The notes under the pieces were generated by a model, which did not search any database, was not told the origin of the DNA, and saw nothing but the letters and a program-made list of their open reading frames with translations. Below, piece by piece: positions 1-8,268 of a DNA stretch of 64,000 bases. How positions within the stretch are numbered: position 1 is the first letter of the stretch; each line of letters begins with the position of its first letter. The DNA lies in the NCBI RefSeq assembly GCF_000024425.1, contig NC_013946.1:434001-498000 (forward strand), read 5' to 3'. Source of the stretch: Meiothermus ruber DSM 1279. GTDB taxonomy: Bacteria; Deinococcota; Deinococci; Deinococcales; Thermaceae. Position numbers and translations under genes: made by a program.

Positions 1-837
1 GCGGCGTTCTTCGGCGAGGCGGCGCAGTTCGGCGGCAATGCGGCCCTGCAATACCTGCAACTCGGCCCGTAGCTGGGCCTGGGCCTGCAGGGTTTCGCGC
101 AGGATAATCTGCCGCCCGGCCTGCTGCCGTCGCAGGTTGGCCAGGGTGAGCTGCACCGTCTGTCGGTTCTGTGCCAGGGCAGTGATGCGCTGCTGCCGTT
201 CGGCCCGGCGTTCGCTGAGGGTATTGACGAGCAGCTCGAGCCGCACCCGTTCTTCATCTAGCTGGCGTACGGTGGTTTTGATGCGCTCCATCAGGTCGGT
301 TTGGTGCTGCCCCAACACCCCCACCCACCGGCTCCGCACCGATAAGTCGGTGAACGATTCGGCTCGCAAGAGGGGCAGATAGCGCCCGGCCCGCTCGCGG
401 TGCAGGCTCTGCAATAAGGCCGAAAGCCGCTCGCGGAGTCCCTCGAGCTCTTTTTGCAGGCTGGCTATGCGGGTCTCGGCTTGCTGCTTCTGGCTTTCCA
501 GCAGGGTGATCTGGCGGGTGAGCTCGGCCCGCTCGCGCTCGAGGCGGGTCATCTCGGCCTCTAGGCGGCGCAATTCCTGAATCTGCTGCTTGGTGGCTGC
601 ATCGAGGTTGGCCAGGTCGCGGTTGAGCTGCTCGATGCGCTGCTGTTGTAACTGAAGGAGCCGCCGGTTTTGCTCGGCCTGCTGCTGGAGCTGGTTCAGG
701 CTGCTCTGCCCGAGGGCCCAGGGTGGGAGAATCAGCAAAATGCCTGTAAGCCACAAGAGTGTGGCAATACCTCCAGCACCATAGCGGAAGCACAGGGCCG
801 GCAGTCTGGTTGGGTAGGGCCTTTGGGCTTGCCTCAT
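1..837 (-). CDS. EnvC-like coiled-coil protein, N-terminal part (cut by window edge)
   Basis: The frame is open for 279 codons from the ATG at 837 to the window edge, so the C-terminus is missing. Residues about 20-42 form a hydrophobic export signal ending near ALGQ. The rest is a long Gln/Glu/Arg-rich heptad coiled coil, as in the N-terminal half of EnvC-like murein hydrolase activators, which usually end in an M23 (LytM) domain. The ATG overlaps the ftsX stop codon (ATGA), so the two are translationally coupled. In characterised systems FtsX recruits EnvC-type proteins to switch on cell-wall cleavage at division. The EnvC call is inferred from the coiled coil and the neighbour; the M23 domain would lie outside the window. 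Confidence 0.75.
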   Translation of the reverse strand, partial: MRQAQRPYPTRLPALCFRYGAGGIATLLWLTGILLILPPWALGQSSLNQLQQQAEQNRRLLQLQQQRIEQLNRDLANLDAATKQQIQELRRLEAEMTRLERERAELTRQITLLESQKQQAETRIASLQKELEGLRERLSALLQSLHRERAGRYLPLLRAESFTDLSVRSRWVGVLGQHQTDLMERIKTTVRQLDEERVRLELLVNTLSERRAERQQRITALAQNRQTVQLTLANLRRQQAGRQIILRETLQAQAQLRAELQVLQGRIAAELRRLAEERR

Positions 838-1700
838 AAATCGGTCTCCCGCAGGTGGGCCCGGCTGGCCAGATAGGCCCCGGTGGCCCCCAGCAATACC
901 GCCAGTACTAGCATGGCCAGGGCGGCTCGAGCCAGGTCGCTATCGGCCAGTACGGGTACAAAAGGCAGCAGGTTTTGCAGGGCCTCTGCCAGAAAGCGAT
1001 AGGAAACCGTCCCCAGCCCCAACGCCACCAGGCCGGCGGCCAGGGTCAGCAGGGTTCCCTCAGCCACAAAGGGCCCCTGGATGAAGCGGCGGGTGGCCCC
1101 CACCAACTGCATGACCCGCAGCTCCTCGCGGCGGTTTTCGATGGATAGCCGAATGGTGCCCATTACGCTAAAAAGCGTATCCAGCAAAAGTAAAACCACC
1201 AGTATATTGACCGCTACCCGCAAGCCCGCCAGCACGCGAACCAACTGCTCGGTGAGCGCACCGCCGTACTCCACGCTATCGACGCCTTCCAAGCGGGCCA
1301 CCCTTCGCCCCACCTCACGCACCGCCTGGGCGTTGTTTAATTTGATGCGAATCGTGTCGGGAAGAGGGTTTTGGATAAACTCGCGGGCCTGGGCCAGGTA
1401 GGGGTAATCCAACTGCAAGGTGGCGAGGGCTTCTTCCTTGGTTTGCAGCCGGGCCTCGCTGACCTCCGGCCAGGTTTTGATCTGCTCGAGCAGGGCATCT
1501 ACCCGAGCCTCGGGTTTGAGGAAGGCGGCCACCTCCAGCTCGCGCTCGAGGGAGGCCACCACCCGATCCAGGTTCCACAGCAACAAACCCAGCAAGAACA
1601 GGAGTGAAAACGACACCAAGGCGGTAAAGAAGGTGGCTAGGGTGCTGGTGAGGTGTTGGCGCAACGACCGCAGGGCCTGGGAAAGGGCGTACACGACCAT
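834..1700 (-). CDS. ftsX: Cell division protein FtsX
   Basis: A 288-residue membrane protein of the FtsX family. It has a short cytoplasmic N-terminus, TM1 at about residues 21-45, an extracytoplasmic domain of about 110 residues, and three further TM segments. The segment around SIENRREELRVMQLVGAT is the family's cytoplasmic loop, which touches the ATPase FtsE. FtsEX couples ATP hydrolysis to activation of periplasmic peptidoglycan hydrolases, and the downstream coupled envC-like gene fits that partner. I chose the ATG at 1700 because longer frames upstream add a basic stretch unlike the family. No ftsE lies next to it: the upstream gene is divergent and unrelated. Confidence 0.9.
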   Translation of the reverse strand: MVVYALSQALRSLRQHLTSTLATFFTALVSFSLLFLLGLLLWNLDRVVASLERELEVAAFLKPEARVDALLEQIKTWPEVSEARLQTKEEALATLQLDYPYLAQAREFIQNPLPDTIRIKLNNAQAVREVGRRVARLEGVDSVEYGGALTEQLVRVLAGLRVAVNILVVLLLLDTLFSVMGTIRLSIENRREELRVMQLVGATRRFIQGPFVAEGTLLTLAAGLVALGLGTVSYRFLAEALQNLLPFVPVLADSDLARAALAMLVLAVLLGATGAYLASRAHLRETDL

Positions 1701-1861
1701 AGTGTATCGGCTGGGGGCTGTGGGTGGGTGAATTGCTGCTAAGTGTTTGCTTACAGGTTGCTGGGCCGATAGGGGTTTGCACCAAACCACGATGGTTTAC
1801 TGTGTAGAATAGGCTTGTTGTACGACCGCGGGCGGTTTTTGTAGCTACAGGAGGCCGGAAT

Positions 1862-2647
1862 GTGCTAAGTGGAGACCTGGCAGAGTTCCCCCTTTTGCGG
1901 CTCTTGGAGACCCTAATGGGGGCGGCCAGGGGTGGGGTTTTACGCATCGAGCACCCCAGTTTTGTGGGCAGTATCTACCTCGAGGGCGGGCACCCGGTAC
2001 ACGCCGAGGCCGGTAGGCTGCGGGGTTTAGAGGCCTTGGAGCTGCTGGCTGGCCTCAAATCGGCGCCGTTTTGCTTCGATTCTGAGCAGAATACCCGTGA
2101 GCGCAGCATTGAGCCTGGCCTCGAGACCCACCAGCTCATTGTGCATCAGTTTGAAGCCTGGAACGAGGTCAGCCTGCCCGATAACTGGACGCTGACGCTT
2201 CAAGCCTGCTCGATTCAGGGGCCAACCCAGCTCAGCCCCCTCGAGGCCAGCGTTTTGGCCCAGGTACAGGGGAAAAGCCTGGCCCAGGCCTTGATGAACG
2301 AGCGGCTTTCGCCCCTCGAGGCCGCTCAGGTGCTCAGCAAACTGCTGCGGTTGGGCTTGCTCGAGGCCCGGAACCACCTGGTAATTGAGCCGGAGCCTTT
2401 GGTGGTGCTCACTCTGTATGGTGGGGGGCAGGGGGTGGCCGCCATCGACGAGGAGCTGTTTGCGCGCTGGCAGGGCCTGGTAGGGGAGGGCTTTGTGTTG
2501 CGCTTGCGCACTAAAAACCAGGAAGCCACCCTGCGCCCGCAACCCCGCATCAACATGCAGGGCCGGGTTGGGTTGTTCGAGCGTGATCTGCGCCAACTGC
2601 GCCTCAGCCGGGGCGTATTGGTGGAAGTCTGGCCGGAGGCCAGGTAG
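1862..2647 (+). CDS. DUF4388 (PATAN-like) domain protein
   Basis: A 261-residue soluble protein starting at GTG, with an AGGAGG ribosome site at 1849-1854. Residues 1-75 match the DUF4388/PATAN pattern: LSGDLAEFPLLRLLETL, then a GVLRIE strand, a GSIYLEGG hairpin and a G.EAL.ELL helix. In other bacteria this fold occurs in response regulators and adaptors linked to type IV pili and gliding. The middle, rich in LSPLEA segments, looks like a winged helix. The C-terminal 70 residues are unassigned. The gene reads away from ftsX and is followed 14 bases on by the AGCS transporter. The exact role is unknown. Confidence 0.7.
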   Translation: MLSGDLAEFPLLRLLETLMGAARGGVLRIEHPSFVGSIYLEGGHPVHAEAGRLRGLEALELLAGLKSAPFCFDSEQNTRERSIEPGLETHQLIVHQFEAWNEVSLPDNWTLTLQACSIQGPTQLSPLEASVLAQVQGKSLAQALMNERLSPLEAAQVLSKLLRLGLLEARNHLVIEPEPLVVLTLYGGGQGVAAIDEELFARWQGLVGEGFVLRLRTKNQEATLRPQPRINMQGRVGLFERDLRQLRLSRGVLVEVWPEAR

Positions 2648-2661
2648 AACGAAGGCAGCTT

Positions 2662-4038
2662 ATGGATATACTCACGCTTAACGACTACGTCAATCGAGCG
2701 GTCTACGGCGAATGGATGATGCTGGTGTTCATCCTGGTGGGGCTATACCTCTCCTTGCGCACCGGCTTTCCGCAGTTGCTGCGGCTGGGGGTGGCGCTCC
2801 GTGAAACGCTGGGGGCTATTCGAGAGCGCTTCCTGAGCTTTGGAGGCCAGATCACGCCCTTCCAGGCTGCGATGGTGGCTATGTCGGCCACCATCGGAAC
2901 CGGGCACATCATCGGCATGGTGGGTGCAGTGGTGCTGGGGGGCCCCGGTGCGGTGCTGTGGATGTGGGTGGCCTACCTGGTGGGCATGGCCACCAAGTTT
3001 TCCGAGGCGGTTCTGGCGGTGCACTTTCGACGCCAGTACACCGATGGCTCGGTGTTGGGTGGCCCTATGGTGTATATCCGCTATGGCCTGGGCCGACGGA
3101 TGGCCTGGCTGGCGGCTTTGTTTGCCCTCTTTACCGCTATTGCTGCCTTTGGAATCGGCAACCTTTCCCAGTCTGGGGCGGTGGGGGCGGCCCTGGCGCA
3201 GGAATTCAACGTGCCGCCAGCGGTTACCGGCCTGCTGGTTGCGCTGCTGGTGGGAATTTTGCTGGCCGGCGGCATCCGTTCGGTGGCGCGCTTCGCCCAG
3301 ATGATCGTGCCCCTCAAGCTGGTGTTGTTTTTGCTGGCGATTCTGCCCCTTATTGTCATCCACCTCGAGAGCCTGCCCGCGGCCCTGGCGCTGGTGTTTT
3401 CCTCGGCCTTAAGCTTTCAAGCGGCCGCCGGGGGGGCTGCGGGGGCGGCGGTCTCGCTGGGCCTGGCCGAGATTCTAAAAGCAGGGGTGGGGCGGGGCAT
3501 CTTTGCCAATGAAGCCGGCCTGGGCTCGGCTGCCATTGCCCATGCACAGGCCCAGGTCGATCACCCGGTGCGGCAGGGTTTCTGGGGCCTTACGGAGATG
3601 CTCTTAAGCCTAACCGTGACCACCCTGATGGCCCTGACCTTTATCGCCAGCGGGCTCTGGCAACGCTTTTTGGGCGGCGACCGGGTGGAAGCGGCCCGTG
3701 CTTTGTTCGCCGAGCACCCGCTGGGGGTGGCCATGCTGGGCCTGATGCTGGCGGTTTTTGCCCTGGGAACCATGGTTTCCTGGGGGTTTTACGGTGAAGA
3801 AGGCGCGGCCTATCTGTTTGGCGAGGGCATCCGCTGGCCTTACCGCCTAACCTTTGTGACGTTTGCATTTGTGGGGCCGATGGGGGGTCTGGCGGCCCTG
3901 ACCAGCGTGGCCGATACCCTCAACGGTTTGATGGCCATCCCCAACCTGGTGGCCCTGCTGGCCCTGGGGGGGCTGGTGGGCCGGCTGGTGCGGGAGTTCT
4001 TCAGCGGAATGCCCTGGCAGCCGCCGGAGGAAGACTAG
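2662..4038 (+). CDS. AGCS family sodium:alanine (amino acid) symporter
   Basis: A 458-residue integral membrane protein of the alanine/glycine:cation symporter family (SSF-like fold), which imports small neutral amino acids with Na+ or H+. Family marks are the N-terminal LRTGFPQLLRLG segment, MSATIGTGHIIGM and the GIFANEAGLGSAAIAHA motif, the most conserved part of the family. About ten to eleven hydrophobic helices can be counted. Length is normal for AGCS (about 450-490). It follows the DUF4388 gene by 14 bases and is probably co-transcribed. The substrate cannot be read from sequence; alanine or glycine is the family default. Confidence 0.9.
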   Translation: MDILTLNDYVNRAVYGEWMMLVFILVGLYLSLRTGFPQLLRLGVALRETLGAIRERFLSFGGQITPFQAAMVAMSATIGTGHIIGMVGAVVLGGPGAVLWMWVAYLVGMATKFSEAVLAVHFRRQYTDGSVLGGPMVYIRYGLGRRMAWLAALFALFTAIAAFGIGNLSQSGAVGAALAQEFNVPPAVTGLLVALLVGILLAGGIRSVARFAQMIVPLKLVLFLLAILPLIVIHLESLPAALALVFSSALSFQAAAGGAAGAAVSLGLAEILKAGVGRGIFANEAGLGSAAIAHAQAQVDHPVRQGFWGLTEMLLSLTVTTLMALTFIASGLWQRFLGGDRVEAARALFAEHPLGVAMLGLMLAVFALGTMVSWGFYGEEGAAYLFGEGIRWPYRLTFVTFAFVGPMGGLAALTSVADTLNGLMAIPNLVALLALGGLVGRLVREFFSGMPWQPPEED

Positions 4039-4117
4039 GGCGCAAACCCGGTGATCGCCGGCCTAGTGGGCAAGCTGGTTTTCACCCAGGGTTGCATTCG
4101 CCGCGCAGGCTTGCCTG

Positions 4118-4123
4118 TACACT
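4118..4123 (+). promoter_or_regulatory. -10 box of ubiX (leaderless type)
   Basis: TACACT lies 6 bases before the ubiX ATG, and no Shine-Dalgarno sequence intervenes. A TTGCAT at 4092-4097 is the best -35, but the 20-base spacer is long. Confidence 0.45.
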
Positions 4124-4129
4124 TGGCGC

Positions 4130-4720
4130 ATGAGCGTACCCAAGCGACTGGTGGTGGGGCTTTCGGGCGCTTCGGGGATGCCCTACGCCCTGGATCTGCT
4201 GCAAACCCTGCGACGGGTGGGGGGGTTGGAAGTCCACCTGGTGATGAGCCAGGGGGCCAAGCGGGTGCTGGCGGAGGAGGCGGGGCTGAGCCTCGAGGCT
4301 GTGGAGGCCCTGGCCCATGTGGTGCACCGCAGCAGCGACCTGGGGGCCCCCATTGCCTCGGGGAGCTTTCGTACCCTGGGTATGGTGATTGTGCCGTGCA
4401 GTGCGACCACCCTGGCTAAGGTGGCCTACGGTCTGGCCGACAACCTCCTGACCCGGGCGGCCTATGTGACCCTCAAGGAGCGCCGCCCCCTGGTGCTGGT
4501 GCCGCGCGAGGCCCCGCTGCCTTTGCCGAGCCTCGAGGCCATGGTCAAAGCCACCCTGGCCGGGGCCACCATACTGCCGGCTGCCCCCGGCTTCTACCAC
4601 AAGCCCCAAACCATCGAGGATCTGCTGGCTTTTATGACCCAGCGCATTTTGGATCTGTTGGGGCTTGAGTACTCCAGGGCGCCGCGCTGGGGCGAGTTAC
4701 AGGAGCTCGAGCTCGACTAG
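4130..4720 (+). CDS. ubiX: Flavin prenyltransferase UbiX
   Basis: A 196-residue Rossmann-like flavoprotein. It joins a dimethylallyl group to reduced FMN to make the prenyl-FMN cofactor of UbiD-type decarboxylases. The N-terminal GLSGASGMPYALDLL loop and the block from ASGSFRTLGMVIVPCSA through RAAYVTLKERRPLVLVPREA are UbiX signatures; the Ser and Cys positions are those of the flavin site. No ubiD lies nearby. The 3' end overlaps the convergent uppP by four bases (shared CTAG). Confidence 0.93.
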   Translation: MSVPKRLVVGLSGASGMPYALDLLQTLRRVGGLEVHLVMSQGAKRVLAEEAGLSLEAVEALAHVVHRSSDLGAPIASGSFRTLGMVIVPCSATTLAKVAYGLADNLLTRAAYVTLKERRPLVLVPREAPLPLPSLEAMVKATLAGATILPAAPGFYHKPQTIEDLLAFMTQRILDLLGLEYSRAPRWGELQELELD

Positions 4721-5493
4721 CGCAGGAAAAACACCCCGTACACCACCCCGATCAGAATGCGGTAGATGGCGAAGGGTACAAAGCTGTTGCGGCTTACGAA
4801 GTCCAGGAGCCAGCGCACCGTAAGCAAAGCCGATATGAAAGCGGCCAGAAAACCCACGACCAGCAGACCCCAGCTATCGGCGCGGAACTGATCCATGTGG
4901 CGCACCAGGGAGAACCCGGTGGCCGAGAGCATGGTGGGCACGGCCAGGATGAAGGAGAACTCGGCGGCGGCCCGACGGGATAGCCCCAGGGCCATACCCC
5001 CCACGATGGTAGCCCCGCTGCGCGAGACCCCTGGCATCATGGCGAGGGCTTGCGACAGACCGATCAAAACGGCGTGCGGCACAGGCATTTGATTGACATC
5101 GTCGTAGCGCTTATGGTGTTGCAGCCAGCGATCCACGAACAGCAAAAGAATGCCCACGCCAACCAGATTAATCACCACAATTAGGTCGTTACCCAGGAAC
5201 ACGTTCTCAATCACATCGGCCAGTAAAAAACCCAGAATGCCAGTGGGAATAAAGGCCACAATAATGCGCTTCCAAACCTCTATATCCCGCAGAAAACGCT
5301 GAAAGTACAGGGCTAAAACAGCCAGAATGGCTCCTAGCTGGATAACCACGATGAAGCTTTTGATAAAAGGATCGTTTTCGATATCGAGCTGGAGCAGGTG
5401 AGCGGCTAGGGTAAGGTGGCCGGTGGAGGAGATGGGCAGGAACTCGGTTAAACCCTCCAGAATGCCCAGGATGAGCGCTTCAAAAATGGTCAC
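4717..5493 (-). CDS. uppP: Undecaprenyl-diphosphatase UppP (BacA)
   Basis: A 258-residue polytopic membrane enzyme that removes one phosphate from undecaprenyl diphosphate, recycling the lipid carrier of cell-wall synthesis. Motifs are EGLTEFLPISSTGHL near the N-terminus (catalytic Glu and Ser region) and PGVSRSGATIVGGM in the second half, plus the EFSFILAVP helix. I start at GTG 5493 because the protein then begins TIFEALILGILEG as in BacA; a TTG two codons upstream is the alternative. The frame is open much further upstream, but that part runs antisense to ispD and does not look like protein. Confidence 0.92.
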   Translation of the reverse strand: MTIFEALILGILEGLTEFLPISSTGHLTLAAHLLQLDIENDPFIKSFIVVIQLGAILAVLALYFQRFLRDIEVWKRIIVAFIPTGILGFLLADVIENVFLGNDLIVVINLVGVGILLLFVDRWLQHHKRYDDVNQMPVPHAVLIGLSQALAMMPGVSRSGATIVGGMALGLSRRAAAEFSFILAVPTMLSATGFSLVRHMDQFRADSWGLLVVGFLAAFISALLTVRWLLDFVSRNSFVPFAIYRILIGVVYGVFFLR

Positions 5494-5568
5494 GCCCAAG
5501 AGGATATCACGCCTAGATGAAGCCTGGCAGACAGCGGGGTGGCTATTTTTTGGGGTACGATTCCCAGC

Positions 5569-6201
5569 ATGAAGGTTTCGGTGCTGTTGCCGGCGGCCGG
5601 TTCGGGCGAACGAATCGGGCGGGGGCCCAAGGCTTTTTTGCGGGTGGGTGGGAAAACCCTGCTGGAATGGGCCCTCGAGGGTTTTGCCTGGGCCGATGAG
5701 GTGGTGGTGGCCCTCCCCCCGGGTTTTCGGATGGATGGCCTGAAAACCGTTCCAGGCGGACAAACCCGCCAACAGAGCGTGTTTAATCTGGTGCAGGCAG
5801 CCACCGGCGAGGTGGTCTTGGTGCACGATGTGGCCCGGCCCTTCGTGGTACGGTCGGCGGTGGAGCGGCTGCTGGAGGCCGTCCGGGCTACAGGCGCAGC
5901 CAGCCTGGTGGTGTCGGTGCCCGACACCCTGGTGCGGGAAGAGGCCGGGCGCTACGGAGAGGTGATCGCTCGCGAGCACCACCGGCTGGTGCAGACCCCC
6001 CAGGGCTTCCGCCGCGAGCTGCTATGGCAGGCCCACCAGCAGGCCCGGGCGGCCGGGATCGAATTTACCGATGATGCGCAGTTGGTTCGCTGGTTGGGTC
6101 ATCCGGTGGTGCTGGTGGAGGGCGACCGTCGGATGTTCAAGGTGACCTATCCCGAAGACCTGATTCTGGCAGAAGGGTTGGCGCAGGTATGGAACTGCTA
6201 G
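5569..6201 (+). CDS. ispD: 2-C-methyl-D-erythritol 4-phosphate cytidylyltransferase IspD
   Basis: A 210-residue nucleotidyltransferase, third step of the MEP isoprenoid pathway (MEP + CTP to CDP-ME). The N-terminal LPAAGSGERIGRGPKAFL is the family nucleotide-binding loop, and HDVARPFV and the TPQGF segment are also typical. I chose ATG 5569 over an in-frame GTG at 5539. A TACGAT box at 5556-5561 lies 7 bases upstream without a ribosome site, so it is probably leaderless. The last 13 bases overlap ispE, the enzyme for the next step, so the two are co-translated. Confidence 0.94.
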   Translation: MKVSVLLPAAGSGERIGRGPKAFLRVGGKTLLEWALEGFAWADEVVVALPPGFRMDGLKTVPGGQTRQQSVFNLVQAATGEVVLVHDVARPFVVRSAVERLLEAVRATGAASLVVSVPDTLVREEAGRYGEVIAREHHRLVQTPQGFRRELLWQAHQQARAAGIEFTDDAQLVRWLGHPVVLVEGDRRMFKVTYPEDLILAEGLAQVWNC

Positions 6202-7016
6202 CCCCGGCCAAGGTGAACCTGGGTCTTTCGGTGCTGGGCCGCCGCCCCGACGGCTACCACGAATTGCACACCCTGTTTGCAGCCCTGCGGGTGGGCGACC
6301 GCCTCTGGGTGGAGGCCATTCCCGAGGGAATTGAGCTGGAGGTGTGGGGCAGGGGCCTGCCCGCTGATACCAACAACCTGGTATACAAGGCGGCGCAGGC
6401 TTACCTGACGGCTGCTGGCTGGCCCGGTGGGGTGCGGGTGGTACTGGAAAAGAACCTGCCCCTGGCCGCGGGGCTGGGTGGGGGTTCCTCCGATGCGGCG
6501 GCGGTGCTGCGGGCTTTATCCCAGCTCTATCCATCCGCCCTCGAGCTGCCGGGGCTGGCCCTTGGGCTGGGGGCCGACGTGCCCTTTTTCCTGGGGCCGG
6601 GCCTGGCCGAAGGGCGGGGGGTGGGTGAACGACTGACCCCCCTGCCGCCCATCCGGGCTGCGCTGGTGCTGGTGAACCCGGGCATTGCGGTTTCGGCGGC
6701 TGAGGCCTACAAGGGCCTTACACCCGAGATGTGGCAGCCCGAACTGGATGTGGCGGGGGTGGTGGAAGCCATACAGGTGGGGGAGGAGCCCCCTTACTGG
6801 AATACGCTCGAGCGCTCCGTATTTCGCCTGCACCCCTACCTCGAGGCCCTCAAACAAGAGCTGTACCGCCTGGGGCTCAGGGGCGTGCTGATGTCGGGCT
6901 CGGGTTCTACCCTGTTTGGGCTGGCCCGTGATGGGGCCGAGGCCGGGTATCTGGCTGGGGTGCTGCGGGATAAGCACCCTGGGTTCTGGGTGGTCGCTAC
7001 CGAGACCGTAAGCTAA
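6189..7016 (+). CDS. ispE: 4-diphosphocytidyl-2-C-methyl-D-erythritol kinase IspE
   Basis: A 275-residue GHMP kinase that phosphorylates CDP-ME in the MEP pathway. The start PAKVNLGLSVLGRRPDGYH has the substrate-binding Lys and Tyr. LPLAAGLGGGSSDAAAVL is the GHMP ATP-binding loop and MSGSGSTLFGLA is the C-terminal glycine-rich motif. Length is normal. It overlaps ispD by 13 bases. The nearby uppP also acts on the polyprenyl lipid supply, though it is on the other strand. Confidence 0.95.
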   Translation: MELLAPAKVNLGLSVLGRRPDGYHELHTLFAALRVGDRLWVEAIPEGIELEVWGRGLPADTNNLVYKAAQAYLTAAGWPGGVRVVLEKNLPLAAGLGGGSSDAAAVLRALSQLYPSALELPGLALGLGADVPFFLGPGLAEGRGVGERLTPLPPIRAALVLVNPGIAVSAAEAYKGLTPEMWQPELDVAGVVEAIQVGEEPPYWNTLERSVFRLHPYLEALKQELYRLGLRGVLMSGSGSTLFGLARDGAEAGYLAGVLRDKHPGFWVVATETVS

Positions 7017-7020
7017 GCGC

Positions 7021-7049
7021 TGTACATTTGATGGTGTAAGCCGTATTAT
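7021..7049 (+). promoter_or_regulatory. Candidate promoter of the thiBP riboswitch transcript
   Basis: TGTACA (7021-7026), a 17-base spacer, then TATTAT (7044-7049), placed just before the riboswitch P1 stem. The -35 has four of six consensus bases. Confidence 0.45.
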
Positions 7050-7053
7050 CCGG

Positions 7054-7139
7054 GCGTCATCGGGGGTGCCTGGGCAGCCCAGGCTGAGAAACACCCTTTG
7101 AACCTGATGCGGTTTGTACCGCCGTAGGGAGCATGACGC
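7054..7139 (+). promoter_or_regulatory. TPP riboswitch (THI element)
   Basis: The conserved THI-box features are present in order: GGGGTGCC, CTGAGA, ACACCCTTTGAACCTGAT, then GTAGGGA. P1 pairs 7054-7060 (GCGTCAT) with 7133-7139 (ATGACGC). It precedes a thiamine transport gene, as expected. The family binds thiamine pyrophosphate and turns the downstream gene off. Confidence 0.96.
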
Positions 7140-7143
7140 GGAA

Positions 7144-7172
7144 CCCTCCCGATGACATGGAGGGATTTTTTT
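7144..7172 (+). terminator. Riboswitch-controlled terminator that also hides the thiB ribosome site
   Basis: CCCTCC (7144-7149) pairs with GGAGGG (7159-7164) around a 9-base loop and is followed by a run of seven T's. The 3' arm is the Shine-Dalgarno sequence of thiB, eight bases before its ATG. The competing antiterminator pairs GTCATCGGG (7056-7064, the 5' strand of P1) with CCCGATGAC (7148-7156). Confidence 0.85.
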
Positions 7173-8255
7173 ATGTACAGAACCCCAAAAGCTGGATGGT
7201 TGGTTGGGTTAGGTGCGCTGCTACTGCTGACGTTTGGGCTATGGCCCGCACGGGCGCAACAAACCACCCTGACCGTCCTGACCCACGATAGCTGGAGCCT
7301 CGACAAGAACCTGGTTGCCCGCTTCGAGCGGGAGAGCGGTATTCGGGTTCGCTTTCTGAAGGGCGGCGATGCCGGCGAGATGCTCAACAAAGCCATTCTG
7401 AGCAAAGGCGCCCCCATTGCTGATGTGATCTACGGCTTCGATAACACCATGCTCTCGCGCGCCCTCGAGGCTGATATCCTCCAGCCGTACCGCTCGCCGG
7501 AGCTGGCCAACCTGCGCCCTGAACTCCGGATTGACCAGACCTTCCGGGCCACGCCGGTGGACTTTGGCTATGTGGCCCTTAACTACGACCGGGATTTCTT
7601 CAAGGACAAGCCCCTGCCCCAGCGCTTCGCCGACCTGGCATTGCCGGAATTTGCCGGGCTGTTGGTGGTGCAGAACCCGGCTACCAGCTCGCCGGGGCTG
7701 GCTTTCCTGCTGGCCACCGTGGCGGCTTTTGGGGAGGATGGTTACCTGGACTTCTGGGAAAACCTGCGCAAGAACGGGGTGCGGGTGGTGAGCGGCTGGA
7801 GCGAGGCCTATTACACCCACTTCACCCGGGCCGGCGGCGACCGCCCGCTGGTGGTCTCGTACAGCACCAGCCCGGCCGCCGAACTGTACTACAGCGAGGC
7901 CCAGCCCAAGCCCACCGAACCCCCCACGGCCAACCTCTTCTTGCCCCGTAGCTCGTTTTTCCAGGTGGAGTATGTGGGCATTTTGAAGGGTACGCGCAAT
8001 CTGCGGGCGGCCCAGCGCTTTGTGGACTGGCTGGTTTCTAAGCCCGTACAAGAGAACATCCCCACCCAGATGTGGGTCTATCCGGCCCGGCAGGATGCCA
8101 GGCTGCCGGAGGTCTTCCGCTTTGCCCAGGTGCCCCCTGAGCCAGCCCGCCTGACGCCTCAGCAGATCGCAAACAACCGCGAGCGCTGGATTCGTGAGTG
8201 GACGCAGGTGGTGGTGCAAGGGCAGACGGCACAGGCGGTAAAGGCGCGGCGTTAG
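7173..8255 (+). CDS. thiB: Thiamine (TPP) ABC transporter substrate-binding protein ThiB
   Basis: A 360-residue periplasmic binding protein. Residues 1-30 are a signal peptide ending in ARAQQ. The mature protein begins with TLTVLTHDSWSLDKNLVARFE, the typical start of ThiB/TbpA, and contains GDAGEMLNKAI and VIYGFDNTMLSRALEADIL, also characteristic. I start at ATG 7173 because GGAGGG stands eight bases before it; the in-frame ATG 7152 lies inside the terminator loop. It forms an operon with thiP, under the TPP riboswitch. Confidence 0.93.
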   Translation: MYRTPKAGWLVGLGALLLLTFGLWPARAQQTTLTVLTHDSWSLDKNLVARFERESGIRVRFLKGGDAGEMLNKAILSKGAPIADVIYGFDNTMLSRALEADILQPYRSPELANLRPELRIDQTFRATPVDFGYVALNYDRDFFKDKPLPQRFADLALPEFAGLLVVQNPATSSPGLAFLLATVAAFGEDGYLDFWENLRKNGVRVVSGWSEAYYTHFTRAGGDRPLVVSYSTSPAAELYYSEAQPKPTEPPTANLFLPRSSFFQVEYVGILKGTRNLRAAQRFVDWLVSKPVQENIPTQMWVYPARQDARLPEVFRFAQVPPEPARLTPQQIANNRERWIREWTQVVVQGQTAQAVKARR

Positions 8256-8268
8256 GTTGGCTGCGGGT

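Noticed and set aside
4717-5982. Longer uppP frame starting at 5982
   Set aside because: The extra 163 codons run antisense to ispD and look like non-protein; the family start is at 5493.
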